A stretch of DNA of 64,000 nucleotides from Clostridia bacterium. GTDB lineage: Bacteria; Bacillota; Clostridia; Oscillospirales; Acutalibacteraceae. Made by a program: the position numbers and the translations under genes. The DNA is taken from assembly GCA_017613735.1 (NCBI GenBank), contig JAGADF010000010.1:1-64000 (forward strand). The letters are read 5' to 3'. This document shows, piece by piece, positions 17,873 through 26,932 of this stretch. The notes under the pieces were generated by a model, which saw only the letters and a list, made by a program, of their open reading frames with translations, did no database searches and had not been told where the DNA came from. The stretch's first letter is position 1. Each line of letters starts with the position of its first letter.

Positions 17873-18951
17873 CCTTCGGTGAAAATATAAAAATGACCGT
17901 TTTCGGGCAATCTCATTCCGAAGAAATCGGCGTAATAATCGAGGGAATTGAGAAAGGGACAAGAATTGATACCGACTTTGTTAAGGAATATCTTTCGCGT
18001 CGCGCTCCGGGTAAAAACGCATATTCGACCCCGAGAAAAGAGGCGGACGAGCCGATTTTTGAAGAAGGCGTTGAAAACCTTTTAGCCACGGGAGAGCCAA
18101 TTAAGGTTGTAATTAAAAATACAAATACCCGTTCGTCGGATTATGATAATATAAAAAATCTTCCCCGCCCCGGACACGCCGATTTTACGGCTTACGTTAA
18201 AGAAAACGGCAAAAATGACGTCAGCGGAGGCGGAGCGTTCTCGGGAAGAATGACGGCGCCGCTTGTTATCGCGGGCGCAATAGCTTCTTCGATTCTCAGT
18301 CAAAGCGGAATTGAAATCGGCGCGCATATTTTAAAAATTAAGGACGTTGCCGATTCGGCATTTGACAGCGTGAATATCGCTCCGGACGAATTGAAAAGCA
18401 TAAAGAAAAAGGCTTTTCCCGTTATCGATGACCTTAAGGGCGAAGAAATGATTGAAACAATTCTTTCAGCCAAAGAACGCGGCGATTCGGTAGGCGGAAT
18501 AATTGAATGCGCGGTTGTCGGTCTGCCCGCGGGCGTAGGCTCGCCTATGTTTGACGGGCTTGAAAATGTTATTTCAAAGGCGGTTTTCGCCATCCCCGCG
18601 GTTAAGGGAATCGAATTCGGTTCCGGCTTTGAGGGCAGTTCGCTTTTCGGCAGCGAGAACAACGACGCCTTTACCGTAAAAGACGGAAAAATAAAAACCG
18701 AAACGAATAATCACGGCGGAATTTTAGGCGGTATTTCAAGCGGAATGCCCCTTGTGTTCAGACTTGCCGTCAAGCCCACTCCGTCAATTTCGGTACCGCA
18801 GAAAAGCGTGAACCTTAAAACGCTTAAAGAAGAAACTCTTGAAATAAACGGCAGGCACGACCCGTGCATCGTTCCCAGAGCCGTGCCCGTTGCGGAGGCG
18901 ATTACGGCGTTTTGCTTACTTGATATAATGAAAGGCGAGGGCAGAATATGA
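17863..18951 (+). CDS. aroC: Chorismate synthase
   Basis: Final step of the common pathway (362 aa): reduced FMN-dependent loss of phosphate from EPSP. GQSHSEEIGVIIEGI, RRAPGKNAYSTPRKE, RPGHADFTAYVK, SGGGAFSGRMTAPLVIAGAI and GRHDPCIVPRAVPVAEA match the family. GGGGGAAC lies just before the ATG at 17863; a second ATG two codons later is possible. It overlaps aroA by 10 nt and pheA by 4 nt. Confidence 0.97.
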   Translation: MSMTFGENIKMTVFGQSHSEEIGVIIEGIEKGTRIDTDFVKEYLSRRAPGKNAYSTPRKEADEPIFEEGVENLLATGEPIKVVIKNTNTRSSDYDNIKNLPRPGHADFTAYVKENGKNDVSGGGAFSGRMTAPLVIAGAIASSILSQSGIEIGAHILKIKDVADSAFDSVNIAPDELKSIKKKAFPVIDDLKGEEMIETILSAKERGDSVGGIIECAVVGLPAGVGSPMFDGLENVISKAVFAIPAVKGIEFGSGFEGSSLFGSENNDAFTVKDGKIKTETNNHGGILGGISSGMPLVFRLAVKPTPSISVPQKSVNLKTLKEETLEINGRHDPCIVPRAVPVAEAITAFCLLDIMKGEGRI

Positions 18952-20087
18952 ATATTGACGAACTCAGAAATGAAATTGACTCAATCGACTCACAGCTTAT
19001 CGGATTGTTTGAAAAAAGGATGAATGTCGCAAGGGATATTGCGCAGTATAAAAGCGAAAACTCGCTTCCCGTCGCTGACAAGGGCAGGGAAAGAGATGTG
19101 CTTAACCGTGTGACTTCATGCGTTTCACCCGAAATTGAGGATTATGCCCGCTCGCTTTATATCACGGTTTTTGAACTGAGCCGTTCATATCAGAAAAAGC
19201 TGCTCGGTAAAAAATCGGCTTTGGCGGAAAAAATTGAAAATGCGCTTGAAAATTCACCTGAAACCATGCCTGAAAGGGCAACCGTTGCCTGCCAGGGCGT
19301 TGAGGGCTCATATTCGTCGCTCGCAGGCGAAAAGCTTTTCAAATACCCGACGGTTATGTTTTTTAAAAACTTTGAGGGCGTGTTTGCGGCGGTTGACAGA
19401 GGTCTTTGCAAATACGGAGTTTTGCCGATTGAAAACAGTAACGCCGGCTCTGTCAACGAGGTCTATGACCTTATGAACAAATATAACTTTTATATCACCC
19501 GTTCCATAAAGCTGTGGATAAGTCACAGTCTGCTTGTGAACGAGGGCGCAAAGCTTGAAAATATAAAGGAAATCTTTTCGCACCGTCAGGCGATAGAGCA
19601 ATGCTCGGATTTTCTTTCGGGGCTTGACGGCGTAAAGGTCACGGTCTGTGAAAACACCGCCGCCGCCGCAAAAAAGGTGCGTGAAAGCAAACGCACGGAT
19701 GTTGCGGCAATCGGCTCAAAGGATTGCGCTGAGATTTATTCGCTTTCGGAGCTTGATTCAAATATTCAGAATTCCGACAACAACTACACAAGATTTATAT
19801 GTATTTCAAAGAATATTGAAATCTACGCAGGCGCTGACAAAACGAGCATTGTGCTTGTGCTTCCTCATAAGCCCGGCTCGCTTTACAATGCGATTTCCCG
19901 CTTTGCGGCACTCGGGCTGAATCTGACAAAGCTCGAAAGCCGACCGATTGAGGGAAGTAATTTTGAATTTATGTTTTACTTTGATGTTGACGCGTCTGTC
20001 TATTCGCCGCAGCTTTGCACGCTGATTTCCCAGCTTGAAAACGACTGCGAAAAGTTTGTGTATCTGGGCAGCTACTCGGAGGTGTGA
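18948..20087 (+). CDS. pheA: Bifunctional chorismate mutase / prephenate dehydratase (P-protein)
   Basis: A 379-residue fusion. AroQ-type chorismate mutase occupies residues 1-85 (IDSIDSQLIGLFEKRM, VADKGRERDVLNRV), prephenate dehydratase about 105-285 (VACQGVEGSYSS, ILPIENSNAGSVNEVYDLM, HRQAIEQCSDFL), and a C-terminal ACT domain about 295-370 with ALGLNLTKLESRP for phenylalanine binding. It channels chorismate to phenylpyruvate. ATGA overlap with aroC. The operon thus makes both Tyr (tyrA) and Phe (pheA) branches from one attenuated promoter. Confidence 0.97.
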   Translation: MNIDELRNEIDSIDSQLIGLFEKRMNVARDIAQYKSENSLPVADKGRERDVLNRVTSCVSPEIEDYARSLYITVFELSRSYQKKLLGKKSALAEKIENALENSPETMPERATVACQGVEGSYSSLAGEKLFKYPTVMFFKNFEGVFAAVDRGLCKYGVLPIENSNAGSVNEVYDLMNKYNFYITRSIKLWISHSLLVNEGAKLENIKEIFSHRQAIEQCSDFLSGLDGVKVTVCENTAAAAKKVRESKRTDVAAIGSKDCAEIYSLSELDSNIQNSDNNYTRFICISKNIEIYAGADKTSIVLVLPHKPGSLYNAISRFAALGLNLTKLESRPIEGSNFEFMFYFDVDASVYSPQLCTLISQLENDCEKFVYLGSYSEV

Positions 20088-20088
20088 A

Positions 20089-20514
20089 ATGAAAAAAATA
20101 CTTGTTATTAACGGACCCAATCTTAATATGCTTGGCATACGCGAGCCCGATATTTACGGGAAACAGGATTATGAGGCGCTGTGCGAATATATAGACGAAT
20201 GCGCCAAAAAGCTTGATATAGCGGTTGATATTTTCCAGTCCAATCACGAGGGCGACCTTGTTGACGAAATTCAGGCGGCGTACGGCGAGTATGACGGAAT
20301 TATAATCAATCCCGCGGCGTATACCCATACAAGCGTTGCCATTCTTGACGCGCTCAAAGCGGTGGGAATTCCCGCGGTTGAGGTTCACCTTTCCGACGTT
20401 TCAAAGCGCGAGGATTTCAGAAGAATTTCTTACGCGGGTTTAGCCTGCGAAGAGCACTTTATCGGTCTTGGCTTTGAGGGCTACAAAAAAGCGCTCGAGT
20501 GGTTTGTAAAGTAA
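20089..20514 (+). CDS. aroQ: Type II 3-dehydroquinate dehydratase
   Basis: Dodecameric type II dehydroquinase (141 aa) that converts 3-dehydroquinate to 3-dehydroshikimate. VINGPNLNMLGIREPDIYG holds the conserved Asn, Arg and flexible-loop Tyr region. FQSNHEGDLVDEI, INPAAYTHTSVAILDAL and VEVHLSDV are the other family motifs. The start at 20089 follows GGAGGTG; an upstream in-frame ATG lies inside pheA. It is the last gene of the operon. Shikimate dehydrogenase (aroE) and shikimate kinase (aroK) are not in the window and must be elsewhere. Confidence 0.97.
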   Translation: MKKILVINGPNLNMLGIREPDIYGKQDYEALCEYIDECAKKLDIAVDIFQSNHEGDLVDEIQAAYGEYDGIIINPAAYTHTSVAILDALKAVGIPAVEVHLSDVSKREDFRRISYAGLACEEHFIGLGFEGYKKALEWFVK

Positions 20515-20521
20515 AAAATAC

Positions 20522-20548
20522 AACGGCTCCCTGAATAAGGGAGCCGTT
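20522..20548. terminator. Bidirectional terminator between the aromatic operon and a convergent lipoprotein gene
   Basis: AACGGCTCCCT and AGGGAGCCGTT form an 11-bp stem with a GAATA loop. On the minus strand it is followed by GTATTTTTTAC. On the plus strand the tail is ATTTATG, weaker. It serves both convergent units. Confidence 0.85.
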
Positions 20549-20565
20549 ATTTATGTGATTTATAA

Positions 20566-21693
20566 TTATTCGCCCTCGCTTGTGTGCCAGCCGAAGTGAT
20601 AATACATCTGGTCGGTGCAGTTAAAGCTTAAGCCTACCGTTCCGAGCGAAGCGAAATCGTTTACGCCGGTTATCTCGGTCGTGACGGTCATATTCTTCTG
20701 ATACGTCAGGCTTGTGATTTCATCCGTCACTGCGTCAAAAACTGCGGTGATGACGCATTCGCCGAAGCTTATGTCATAATCCTCAACCGTGAAATAGTTT
20801 CCCGATTTTTTAAGCTCGTCAAGGACGGGCTTTTTATCGTGCATACTGAATGCCTTTTTAACAGTTTCTTCGCCGGGCTTCAGGGTGATGACGACCGTTC
20901 TTGTAAGACCTGTTACGTAGTCCTTTTCATCAACGGTTTCAACGTCTTTCTTGACGGATGAAATCGCGGATTCGATATCGTCATAAGTCAGGCGGCTGAC
21001 GTCTTTTTCGCCCCAGAGATAAAGAATATCGTCAAGGCTGTCGCTGCCCTCGGCAAGATTTTTTGTGTCGCCGTTTTCATCCTTGATGTGACCCATAAGA
21101 AAACCGTACACGCCGTCTACGACGTACTTTTTATAAACAACCGCAGCCGAGCGAAGAGCCTTGTATTCGTCGGTGGATTTGTCGATTTCCTTGCCGTCTT
21201 TTGTAAAGGTGACGGAATCTGTCGAGTCGTCCGTCCAGAAATCCTCGTTGTATTCGGTCTTTGCGGGTTTATTCGTTTTAAGGTCGTTTACGAGATTGTT
21301 GAAATAGTCGACTACTTCTTTTTTATTGGCTTTAAGGGCGTTTAATTCCTCGTCCGAAGCGAGCGACCATATGTCTTCAAGCGCTTTGCCGTCGTCCTTC
21401 ATAACGTCGGGCGAAAACCTCGTGACAATTTCATTGTATGAAAGAGTGATTTCGGTGTCGGGATTTTTTTCCTCATAGTTTTCGAAAAGAGGCGCAAGCT
21501 TGTCAAGCGGTATAACCTTTTTAAGCTCCCCGTAAGTGAAGGTGAACGACGCGTCCTTCAAATCGGTTTTAAGCTTTACCTCATTAGGAATAACCTTTTC
21601 GGGTTTGAACGGATTACTGCACGAGGAAAAAGCCGTCAGAATTATGACGAGCGATAAAAGAGCGCCGATTATTCTGATAGAATTCTTTTTCAT
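20566..21693 (-). CDS. Secreted lipoprotein of unknown function
   Basis: A 375-residue protein with a signal peptide and lipobox ending in FSSC (Cys near residue 26), so it is probably anchored on the outer face of the membrane. The mature part is Asp/Lys/Glu-rich with no motif I recognise; the C-terminal half is predicted mostly beta. AAGGAG precedes the ATG. It lies 32 nt after the degenerate M28-like gene in the same direction, so the two form one unit. Confidence 0.7.
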   Translation of the reverse strand: MKKNSIRIIGALLSLVIILTAFSSCSNPFKPEKVIPNEVKLKTDLKDASFTFTYGELKKVIPLDKLAPLFENYEEKNPDTEITLSYNEIVTRFSPDVMKDDGKALEDIWSLASDEELNALKANKKEVVDYFNNLVNDLKTNKPAKTEYNEDFWTDDSTDSVTFTKDGKEIDKSTDEYKALRSAAVVYKKYVVDGVYGFLMGHIKDENGDTKNLAEGSDSLDDILYLWGEKDVSRLTYDDIESAISSVKKDVETVDEKDYVTGLTRTVVITLKPGEETVKKAFSMHDKKPVLDELKKSGNYFTVEDYDISFGECVITAVFDAVTDEITSLTYQKNMTVTTEITGVNDFASLGTVGLSFNCTDQMYYHFGWHTSEGE

Positions 21694-21725
21694 TTTTTTG
21701 CTCCTTTTTATTTATTTAAAACCGT

Positions 21726-22880
21726 TTAAATTCCTTTTTCGTCAAAAATATACGCCGTTTCAAGCGAGAGCTTAAGTCCCGCCTCGATAGCCATGGGCGA
21801 AAGCGAGGTGACAACGTCCTCGCGTGTTGAATAAACGAAATTCTCTTTTTCGTCAGCGGCGCTGATGCGTATTGCCTTGTATTTGCCGGGCTTTGCAATA
21901 AGCGATGATGAAAGCGTGTCTTTGCCTTTCTTTATTTCAACGCCTGAATTTGCCGCAGCCGATTTAATAAGCCCGTCACTCATATTGAACGTCGTGTAAT
22001 TAAACCATTTGTCAGACTGAAGACAGTCAACCGAAACAAATACGGTTTCCGCGTCGCCGAAAGAATTGCCGTATTCATTTAAGAATTCCGCCGCTCCCCA
22101 GGCGCCCGCGCTGACGCTGACGCTTACAAGCTGGGTATTTTCAAGCTTGAGGTTATTGTATGAAAGGTACTGCATAACGGCAAGCGAGTCGAATGTGCCC
22201 GTAAGATTTCCGTTTGCGCCGTTTACAACCTGCTTTGAATTGTAAAGCAACATTGTAAGAACGGCAACGGGAATGAAAATCAGTTCAACGAAGTTGGCGT
22301 ACGGAACTTCCCCGAAAAAACAATAGAATATATCGTAAACTGCGCACAGGAAAATTGCGCACAGAAAACCGGTGACGGCGATGCTTTCAAGCTTTGTTCC
22401 GCTTATGCGAAGCAGCCTTCTTTCAACGGGAGAATTGATATTGCCGATGAAAACAATCCGCCTTTTGATTTCTCCCGAAGGGTTTTTGATACAAACGATA
22501 TTCTGTACGGGCGTTTTTGTCTTTGCCGAGACGAGAAACAACGCGACCGAAAGGCAAAAAACCGCGGAAAGCATAAGATAAACCGTAATTGCGGGAATGA
22601 AGCCGGCAACGCAGGCGAATATAATCGAAATAATCAGAAACAGTCCGCTTGGTACAGGCGTGGATGTTTTAGGGTATTTAACAACGGAATTCTGAGTTTT
22701 TATTTCATCCGCAAATGATGCCATTGTGTCTTTTACATACTGCTGGGCTTTCTGTTCGTCCTCGCTGCCCGCAGGCCTTGAGGGAAAGACTTTACAGGTC
22801 TGTTTAATGCTTTTTATAATAAAGTTTGTGGATTCCCTTACTTTTGAATCGTAATTCGGCAAGCTTTCACTGGCTTTCAT
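21726..22880 (-). CDS. M28-like membrane protein that appears to have lost its zinc site
   Basis: The 384-residue protein starts like an M28 aminopeptidase (SRPAGSEDEQKAQQYV, residues 34-49) and has four or five membrane helices between about 78 and 215. The expected first metal His of M28 enzymes is replaced in GNINSP (146-151). GTFDSLAVM (228-236) keeps the bridging Asp231. The usual catalytic EE pair reads SAGAWGAAEF (257-266). It is therefore probably not an active peptidase. GGAGGTG precedes the ATG. A TATAAT with a poor -35 lies upstream in the divergent gap with the VanY-like gene. Confidence 0.6.
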   Translation of the reverse strand: MKASESLPNYDSKVRESTNFIIKSIKQTCKVFPSRPAGSEDEQKAQQYVKDTMASFADEIKTQNSVVKYPKTSTPVPSGLFLIISIIFACVAGFIPAITVYLMLSAVFCLSVALFLVSAKTKTPVQNIVCIKNPSGEIKRRIVFIGNINSPVERRLLRISGTKLESIAVTGFLCAIFLCAVYDIFYCFFGEVPYANFVELIFIPVAVLTMLLYNSKQVVNGANGNLTGTFDSLAVMQYLSYNNLKLENTQLVSVSVSAGAWGAAEFLNEYGNSFGDAETVFVSVDCLQSDKWFNYTTFNMSDGLIKSAAANSGVEIKKGKDTLSSSLIAKPGKYKAIRISAADEKENFVYSTREDVVTSLSPMAIEAGLKLSLETAYIFDEKGI

Positions 22881-22959
22881 TTTCGCACCTCCGAAAAGAA
22901 AATGAATTCAAATTATATATTACCATATTTTCATAAAAAAGTCGAGAATTTTTATATAC

Positions 22960-22988
22960 TTGTCATTTGAAGATGAGTGTGGTAAAAT
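22960..22988 (+). promoter_or_regulatory. Sigma-A promoter of the VanY-like/two-component operon
   Basis: TTGTCA (22960-22965) and TAAAAT (22983-22988), 17-bp spacer, 35 nt before the carboxypeptidase start. No other promoter is obvious before the kinase stop, so the three genes are likely one transcript. Confidence 0.7.
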
Positions 22989-23023
22989 AATAAATTACAG
23001 AGTTTGTCCGGGGAGGCAAATAA

Positions 23024-23929
23024 ATGAGTACAAAAAGACGCAGAAAATCAATGACAAAATATAAAAGAACAGAACTGAAAATAGTTTTCGGCGGTTTTGT
23101 CGCCGTGCTTATCATCACGCTTATTCTCGGCTTTTCAATTATAAGCAAGAGAAAGGCGAATACGGTTGTAACGACTACCGAGAAACAGACAACTCAGCAG
23201 ACGGAAGAAAAAACCGAAAAACCCGAAGATAAAACCGAGGAGCCTTCGAGCGAGGAGGACTCAACCGAGGAAAAGACGACCGAGGACGAAACCGAGGAAA
23301 GCACGGACGGGGAAGATACTACTGCTGACGAAAACTCAAGCCCGTTTAATCCGAGCACGATTTCCATTGACGAAAGCAAATGGGAGCTGACGCTTCTTAA
23401 CGCTAATTACAAGCTTCCCGACGGCTATGTTCCCGAGCTCGCTCCCGCAATACCGGGCAGCGGCGAATCGCTTGACAAGAGGGTTCAGCCCTATTACGAA
23501 AAGATGTATAATGCGGCTAAGGCAGAGGGCGTTCTGCTCACGCCTTATTCGGGTTACAGAAGCATAGCCACTCAGACAAGACTTCATACAAATAAGGTCG
23601 ATTCATACAAGAGTCAGGGCTATTCGAATTACGAAGCCGAAAAAATGGCTACGCGCTGGAGTATGCTTCCGGGATGCAGCGAGCACAATTTCGGAGTTGC
23701 TATGGATATATGCAACACCAGAGACGATTTCAATATGACCGAGCAGTACGCGTGGCTCGTAAAGCACGCCGCAGAATACGGCTTTATTGAAAGATATAAG
23801 GGCGAGAAGGAACAGTACACCGGCGTAGCGGCTGAGCCGTGGCACTGGCGTTTTGTCGGCGTTGAAAACGCAAAGGCAATCAACGAAAGCGGGCTTTGCC
23901 TTGAAGAGTATTTAGGCAAGACCGATTAA
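23024..23929 (+). CDS. D-alanyl-D-alanine carboxypeptidase, VanY/M15B family
   Basis: A 301-residue membrane-anchored LAS peptidase that trims the terminal D-Ala from peptidoglycan stem peptides outside the cell. One N-terminal membrane helix (about 24-44) is followed by an acidic Thr/Glu-rich linker (about 48-108). The catalytic domain has YSGYRSIATQ, SEHNFGVAMDI with metal ligands His221 and Asp228, and AEPWHW with catalytic Glu271 and metal ligand His274. GGGGAGG precedes the ATG. It starts 17 nt before a two-component system, which suggests control by that system. Confidence 0.9.
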   Translation: MSTKRRRKSMTKYKRTELKIVFGGFVAVLIITLILGFSIISKRKANTVVTTTEKQTTQQTEEKTEKPEDKTEEPSSEEDSTEEKTTEDETEESTDGEDTTADENSSPFNPSTISIDESKWELTLLNANYKLPDGYVPELAPAIPGSGESLDKRVQPYYEKMYNAAKAEGVLLTPYSGYRSIATQTRLHTNKVDSYKSQGYSNYEAEKMATRWSMLPGCSEHNFGVAMDICNTRDDFNMTEQYAWLVKHAAEYGFIERYKGEKEQYTGVAAEPWHWRFVGVENAKAINESGLCLEEYLGKTD

Positions 23930-23946
23930 TAATCAGGAGTTAAACA

Positions 23947-24636
23947 ATGACAAAGATAATTGTCGCAGATGACGAGCAGCTGATTAGAAGGCTCGTCTGC
24001 GATTTTCTTAAAAAAGAAGGCTACGAAACGCTTGAGGCAGAGGACGGCGCTCAGGCTTTTGAGCTTTATAAGGCGAATCCCGACGTTGCTTTGCTTATTC
24101 TTGATATTATGATGCCCGAGCTCGACGGCTGGGAGCTTTGCCGAAGAATCAGACAAAAGTCCGACGTGCCGGTTGTTCTTCTTTCGGCGCGCAGTCAGGA
24201 ATTTGACCAGCTTACGGGCTTTGAGGTCGGTGCGGACGACTATGTTACAAAGCCGTTCAGCCCGACTGTTCTTATGAAGCGCGTTGAGGTGCTTCTTAAA
24301 AGAAAAGGAAATGCTCCAAAGGACGGCGGCAAGATTTTTCTTGACAAGCTTATTCTCGATAAGGAAGCTCACGCCGTTACGGTTGACGGCGAAGAGATTT
24401 CGCTTACGTTAAAGGAATTTGAATTGCTCGAAAAAATGCTTATCTCCGTTGACAGGGTGTTCTCAAGAGAACAGCTTCTTGACGATATCTGGGGCTATAC
24501 TTATGAGGGCGACACGAGGACTGTCGACAGCCATCTTGCGCGCCTTCGCACAAAGCTCGGCGATTGGGGAGAACGCCATATCATAACCGTTTACGGACTC
24601 GGCTATAAGCTTGACAGAGAGGGCGTAACCGAATGA
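23947..24636 (+). CDS. OmpR-family response regulator
   Basis: A 229-residue regulator. The receiver domain has acidic DDE at residues 8-10, phosphoacceptor Asp53 in LILDIMMPELDG, and TKPFSP at the lysine. A winged-helix DNA-binding domain follows (about 130-225), with LTLKEFELLEKML and the C-terminal VDSHLARLRTKLG plus TVYGLGYKL. It is coupled to its kinase by an ATGA overlap and lies 17 nt after the VanY-like gene. The VanR group of regulators is the closest functional analogy, but orthology cannot be judged by eye. Confidence 0.93.
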   Translation: MTKIIVADDEQLIRRLVCDFLKKEGYETLEAEDGAQAFELYKANPDVALLILDIMMPELDGWELCRRIRQKSDVPVVLLSARSQEFDQLTGFEVGADDYVTKPFSPTVLMKRVEVLLKRKGNAPKDGGKIFLDKLILDKEAHAVTVDGEEISLTLKEFELLEKMLISVDRVFSREQLLDDIWGYTYEGDTRTVDSHLARLRTKLGDWGERHIITVYGLGYKLDREGVTE

Positions 24637-26072
24637 AAAAACCTTCAGTCAGCATAAGAATAAAGCTCTTCGCTCAGGTCGGCGCAATACTGATTCTGGC
24701 AATTTTTGCCTTTCTTGCGCTTAACTATTGGTACCTGGGCGATGTTTATATTGAGAACGAAAAGAAGAGCATGATTGATATTGCCGAAAGAATATCGGAT
24801 TTTGACGTCTCGCGCGAGGACTTTTCTTCTATCATTAATCAGTATGAAAGCGACGGCAGAATTCTTATAAACGTCTATGACAAAAACGGCGAATTCGAGT
24901 ATAAAAGCTCGCTGGTTTTTACAAACTATTCGGGCAGAATTGAAATTGTTGAGAAGCAGGAAAACAACGACGGCAGTCACTTCGAAATTCAGCAGTCAAA
25001 AAAGAACAACACCCAGTACATAGTTTATTATAAACCGCTTGATAACGGCGGCGAAATTGAGATGTTCAGCCGCAAGGACATAATCGACAAAAACGTCAAG
25101 GTCGCTTTGAACACTATGGGCGTTACTGCCGTAATCGCGGTTGTTGTTGCTCTTCTTATCATCTTTATTTATTCGGGAAGATTTACGCGCCCTCTTATTA
25201 AAATGAGCGAGATTACAAATCGTATGGCAAAGCTTGATTTCTCCCAGAAGGTTAAGACCAAACAGAATGATGAGATAGGAAAACTCGGCGGCAGTATCAA
25301 TAATCTTTCGGACTCCCTTAACGACGCGCTTGTTGACCTTAATGAAAAGAACAAGCGTCTGCTTGATGAGGTTGAGCAGGAAAAGAAGCTTGACAGAATA
25401 AGAAAGAGCTTTATTTCAAACGTCTCACACGAGCTTAAAACCCCGATTTCAATTATTCAGGGTTATGCGGAGGGACTTAAATTAATGAATGAGGGCGACG
25501 GCTCTTCGTCCGCGGAATACTGCGATATAATAATGCACGAAACCGAAAAAATGAATGAGCTTGTGCTTCAGCTTCTTGAGCTTTCCTCGCTCGAATCGGG
25601 CGGAAATCAGCTTAATACGGAGCCGTTTGTTTTAAGCGAGTTTGTAAATAACTATTTCAAGGGAATAAAGATTGTACTTGACGAAAAGCAGATTAAGCAC
25701 GAGACTGACGTTAATCCCGATTTTGTCGGTCAGGGCGATAAAATCAAGCTTAATATGGTGCTTAACAATTACGTTTCAAATGCTATTTCCCATATTGACG
25801 GCGAAAGGCTTATAAAGGTCAGCGCCGAGGACATGGGCGAAACGTACAGAGTCTATGTTTTCAATACGGGCGAGCATATTAGAAATGAGGATATTGACAA
25901 TATCTGGCAGAGCTTTTACAGAGCGGATAAGTCCCGCTCGCGCAGTCAGGGACGCTTCGGACTCGGTCTGTCTATCGTCAGCGCAATCTGTAATCTTCAC
26001 GAAACCGAATACGGCGTTGAAAACGTTGAAAACGGCGTAAGGTTTTATTTCGATATTAAAAAGGCGGATTAA
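24633..26072 (+). CDS. Membrane sensor histidine kinase
   Basis: A 479-residue kinase with two membrane helices (about 10-32 and 163-186) flanking an extracellular sensor of about 130 residues. A HAMP domain (about 187-240), the H-box SHELKTPIS with His266, and the ATP-binding N-box (NYVSNAISH) and G-box (GRFGLGLSIV) follow. The sensor domain sits outside, as fits detection of cell-wall or antibiotic stress, but the ligand is unknown. It ends 17 nt before a strong terminator. Confidence 0.93.
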   Translation: MKKPSVSIRIKLFAQVGAILILAIFAFLALNYWYLGDVYIENEKKSMIDIAERISDFDVSREDFSSIINQYESDGRILINVYDKNGEFEYKSSLVFTNYSGRIEIVEKQENNDGSHFEIQQSKKNNTQYIVYYKPLDNGGEIEMFSRKDIIDKNVKVALNTMGVTAVIAVVVALLIIFIYSGRFTRPLIKMSEITNRMAKLDFSQKVKTKQNDEIGKLGGSINNLSDSLNDALVDLNEKNKRLLDEVEQEKKLDRIRKSFISNVSHELKTPISIIQGYAEGLKLMNEGDGSSSAEYCDIIMHETEKMNELVLQLLELSSLESGGNQLNTEPFVLSEFVNNYFKGIKIVLDEKQIKHETDVNPDFVGQGDKIKLNMVLNNYVSNAISHIDGERLIKVSAEDMGETYRVYVFNTGEHIRNEDIDNIWQSFYRADKSRSRSQGRFGLGLSIVSAICNLHETEYGVENVENGVRFYFDIKKAD

Positions 26073-26088
26073 AAATCCGATATATGTC

Positions 26089-26127
26089 AAAAATAGAGAC
26101 GGAAGTATTTTCCGTCTCTATTTTTTT
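26089..26127 (+). terminator. Intrinsic terminator after the histidine kinase
   Basis: A 16-bp perfect stem, AAAAATAGAGACGGAA against its complement at 26110-26125, with a GTATT loop and a T tract. Because of the A-run on the left it may act on both strands. Confidence 0.93.
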
Positions 26128-26140
26128 CGGAGTTGATTAA

Positions 26141-26932
26141 ATGGTTAAAATCAAAGCAAAACAGCTTCTTTCGGGAAGAATTACGGGCGCGTTTTTTTAT
26201 CTGCTTTTTTCATTTGCGGTCTCTTTGGCAGGCGCGGCGGCAGTTATATTTTCACTTGTTATTCTTTCAGGCGAAGAAATAAATCTGCCTTTTGAAATAA
26301 GCCCTGCCGTAAGAATTGCCGCCGGTGTTATTTTTATTGTTTTCGGGCTTTTTCTGATATCGCTCGGTAAGAATATGGGCGAAAAAAAGGTAGGTGAAAC
26401 CGTAAGCGGAAAAGGCTTTTATGTTTCGGTTAAAAAGTCTTTTCAGTTTCTTCTTTACCTGTGCGTGAAAACTCTTTTTACGCTCTGCTGGGCGTTTTTA
26501 TACCTTCTTCCGTGCGGGGTATGTCTGTCGTTTCTGATTATGAGTCTGTCGCAGGGCGCGATGGAGAAAAACGTGCTGTATTCGTGGATTACGGGTTGTA
26601 TAGCGCTGTTTTTATCGGGACTGTTTTTCCTCTTTGTCACGTTTCAGAGATACAGCCTCTGGGGCTATTATCTCTGCCAAAGAAACGGCGTTATATCCTC
26701 GCTTTATAAAAGTCTTGAAAAAACGGACGGCAGAAGCGTTAAAATCGCATTTTTCAAACTGTCTATGCTCGGCTGGATTTTAAGCTGTGTTTTCGTTTTC
26801 CCCGTTGTATTCGTGTTGCCGTATTACAGGGTTTGCGTATGTCTTTTTGCAACCGGCTATAAGGAAAAAGAGGACGAAAAAAAGCGGGAGGAAATTCCTC
26901 CCGCAGTATTCAGAATTATCAGAGATTTATAA
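26141..26932 (+). CDS. Polytopic membrane protein of unknown function (DUF975-like layout)
   Basis: A 263-residue protein with about six hydrophobic helices and a charged C-terminal tail. It starts [18 protein letters not shown]. The helix layout and the basic first segment recall DUF975-type membrane proteins, but I see no diagnostic motif. The gene starts 14 nt past the kinase terminator with a poor ribosome site (GGAG, 26129-26132), so its expression may depend on readthrough. Its 3' end holds the hppA terminator and overlaps hppA by 14 nt tail to tail. Confidence 0.65.
   Translation: MVKIKAKQLLSGRITGAFFYLLFSFAVSLAGAAAVIFSLVILSGEEINLPFEISPAVRIAAGVIFIVFGLFLISLGKNMGEKKVGETVSGKGFYVSVKKSFQFLLYLCVKTLFTLCWAFLYLLPCGVCLSFLIMSLSQGAMEKNVLYSWITGCIALFLSGLFFLFVTFQRYSLWGYYLCQRNGVISSLYKSLEKTDGRSVKIAFFKLSMLGWILSCVFVFPVVFVLPYYRVCVCLFATGYKEKEDEKKREEIPPAVFRIIRDL
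26877..26904 (-). terminator. hppA terminator embedded in the opposing coding sequence
   Basis: Read on the minus strand, GCGGGAGGAA and TTCCTCCCGC form a stem followed by seven T. It lies 15 nt past the hppA stop, but entirely inside the last 20 codons of the plus-strand membrane protein, where it encodes part of KKREEIPPA. Confidence 0.85.

Noticed and set aside
23160-23340. Thr/Glu-rich repetitive stretch in the VanY-like gene as a DNA repeat
   Set aside because: It is low-complexity coding sequence for a wall-spanning linker; no exact repeat unit is seen.
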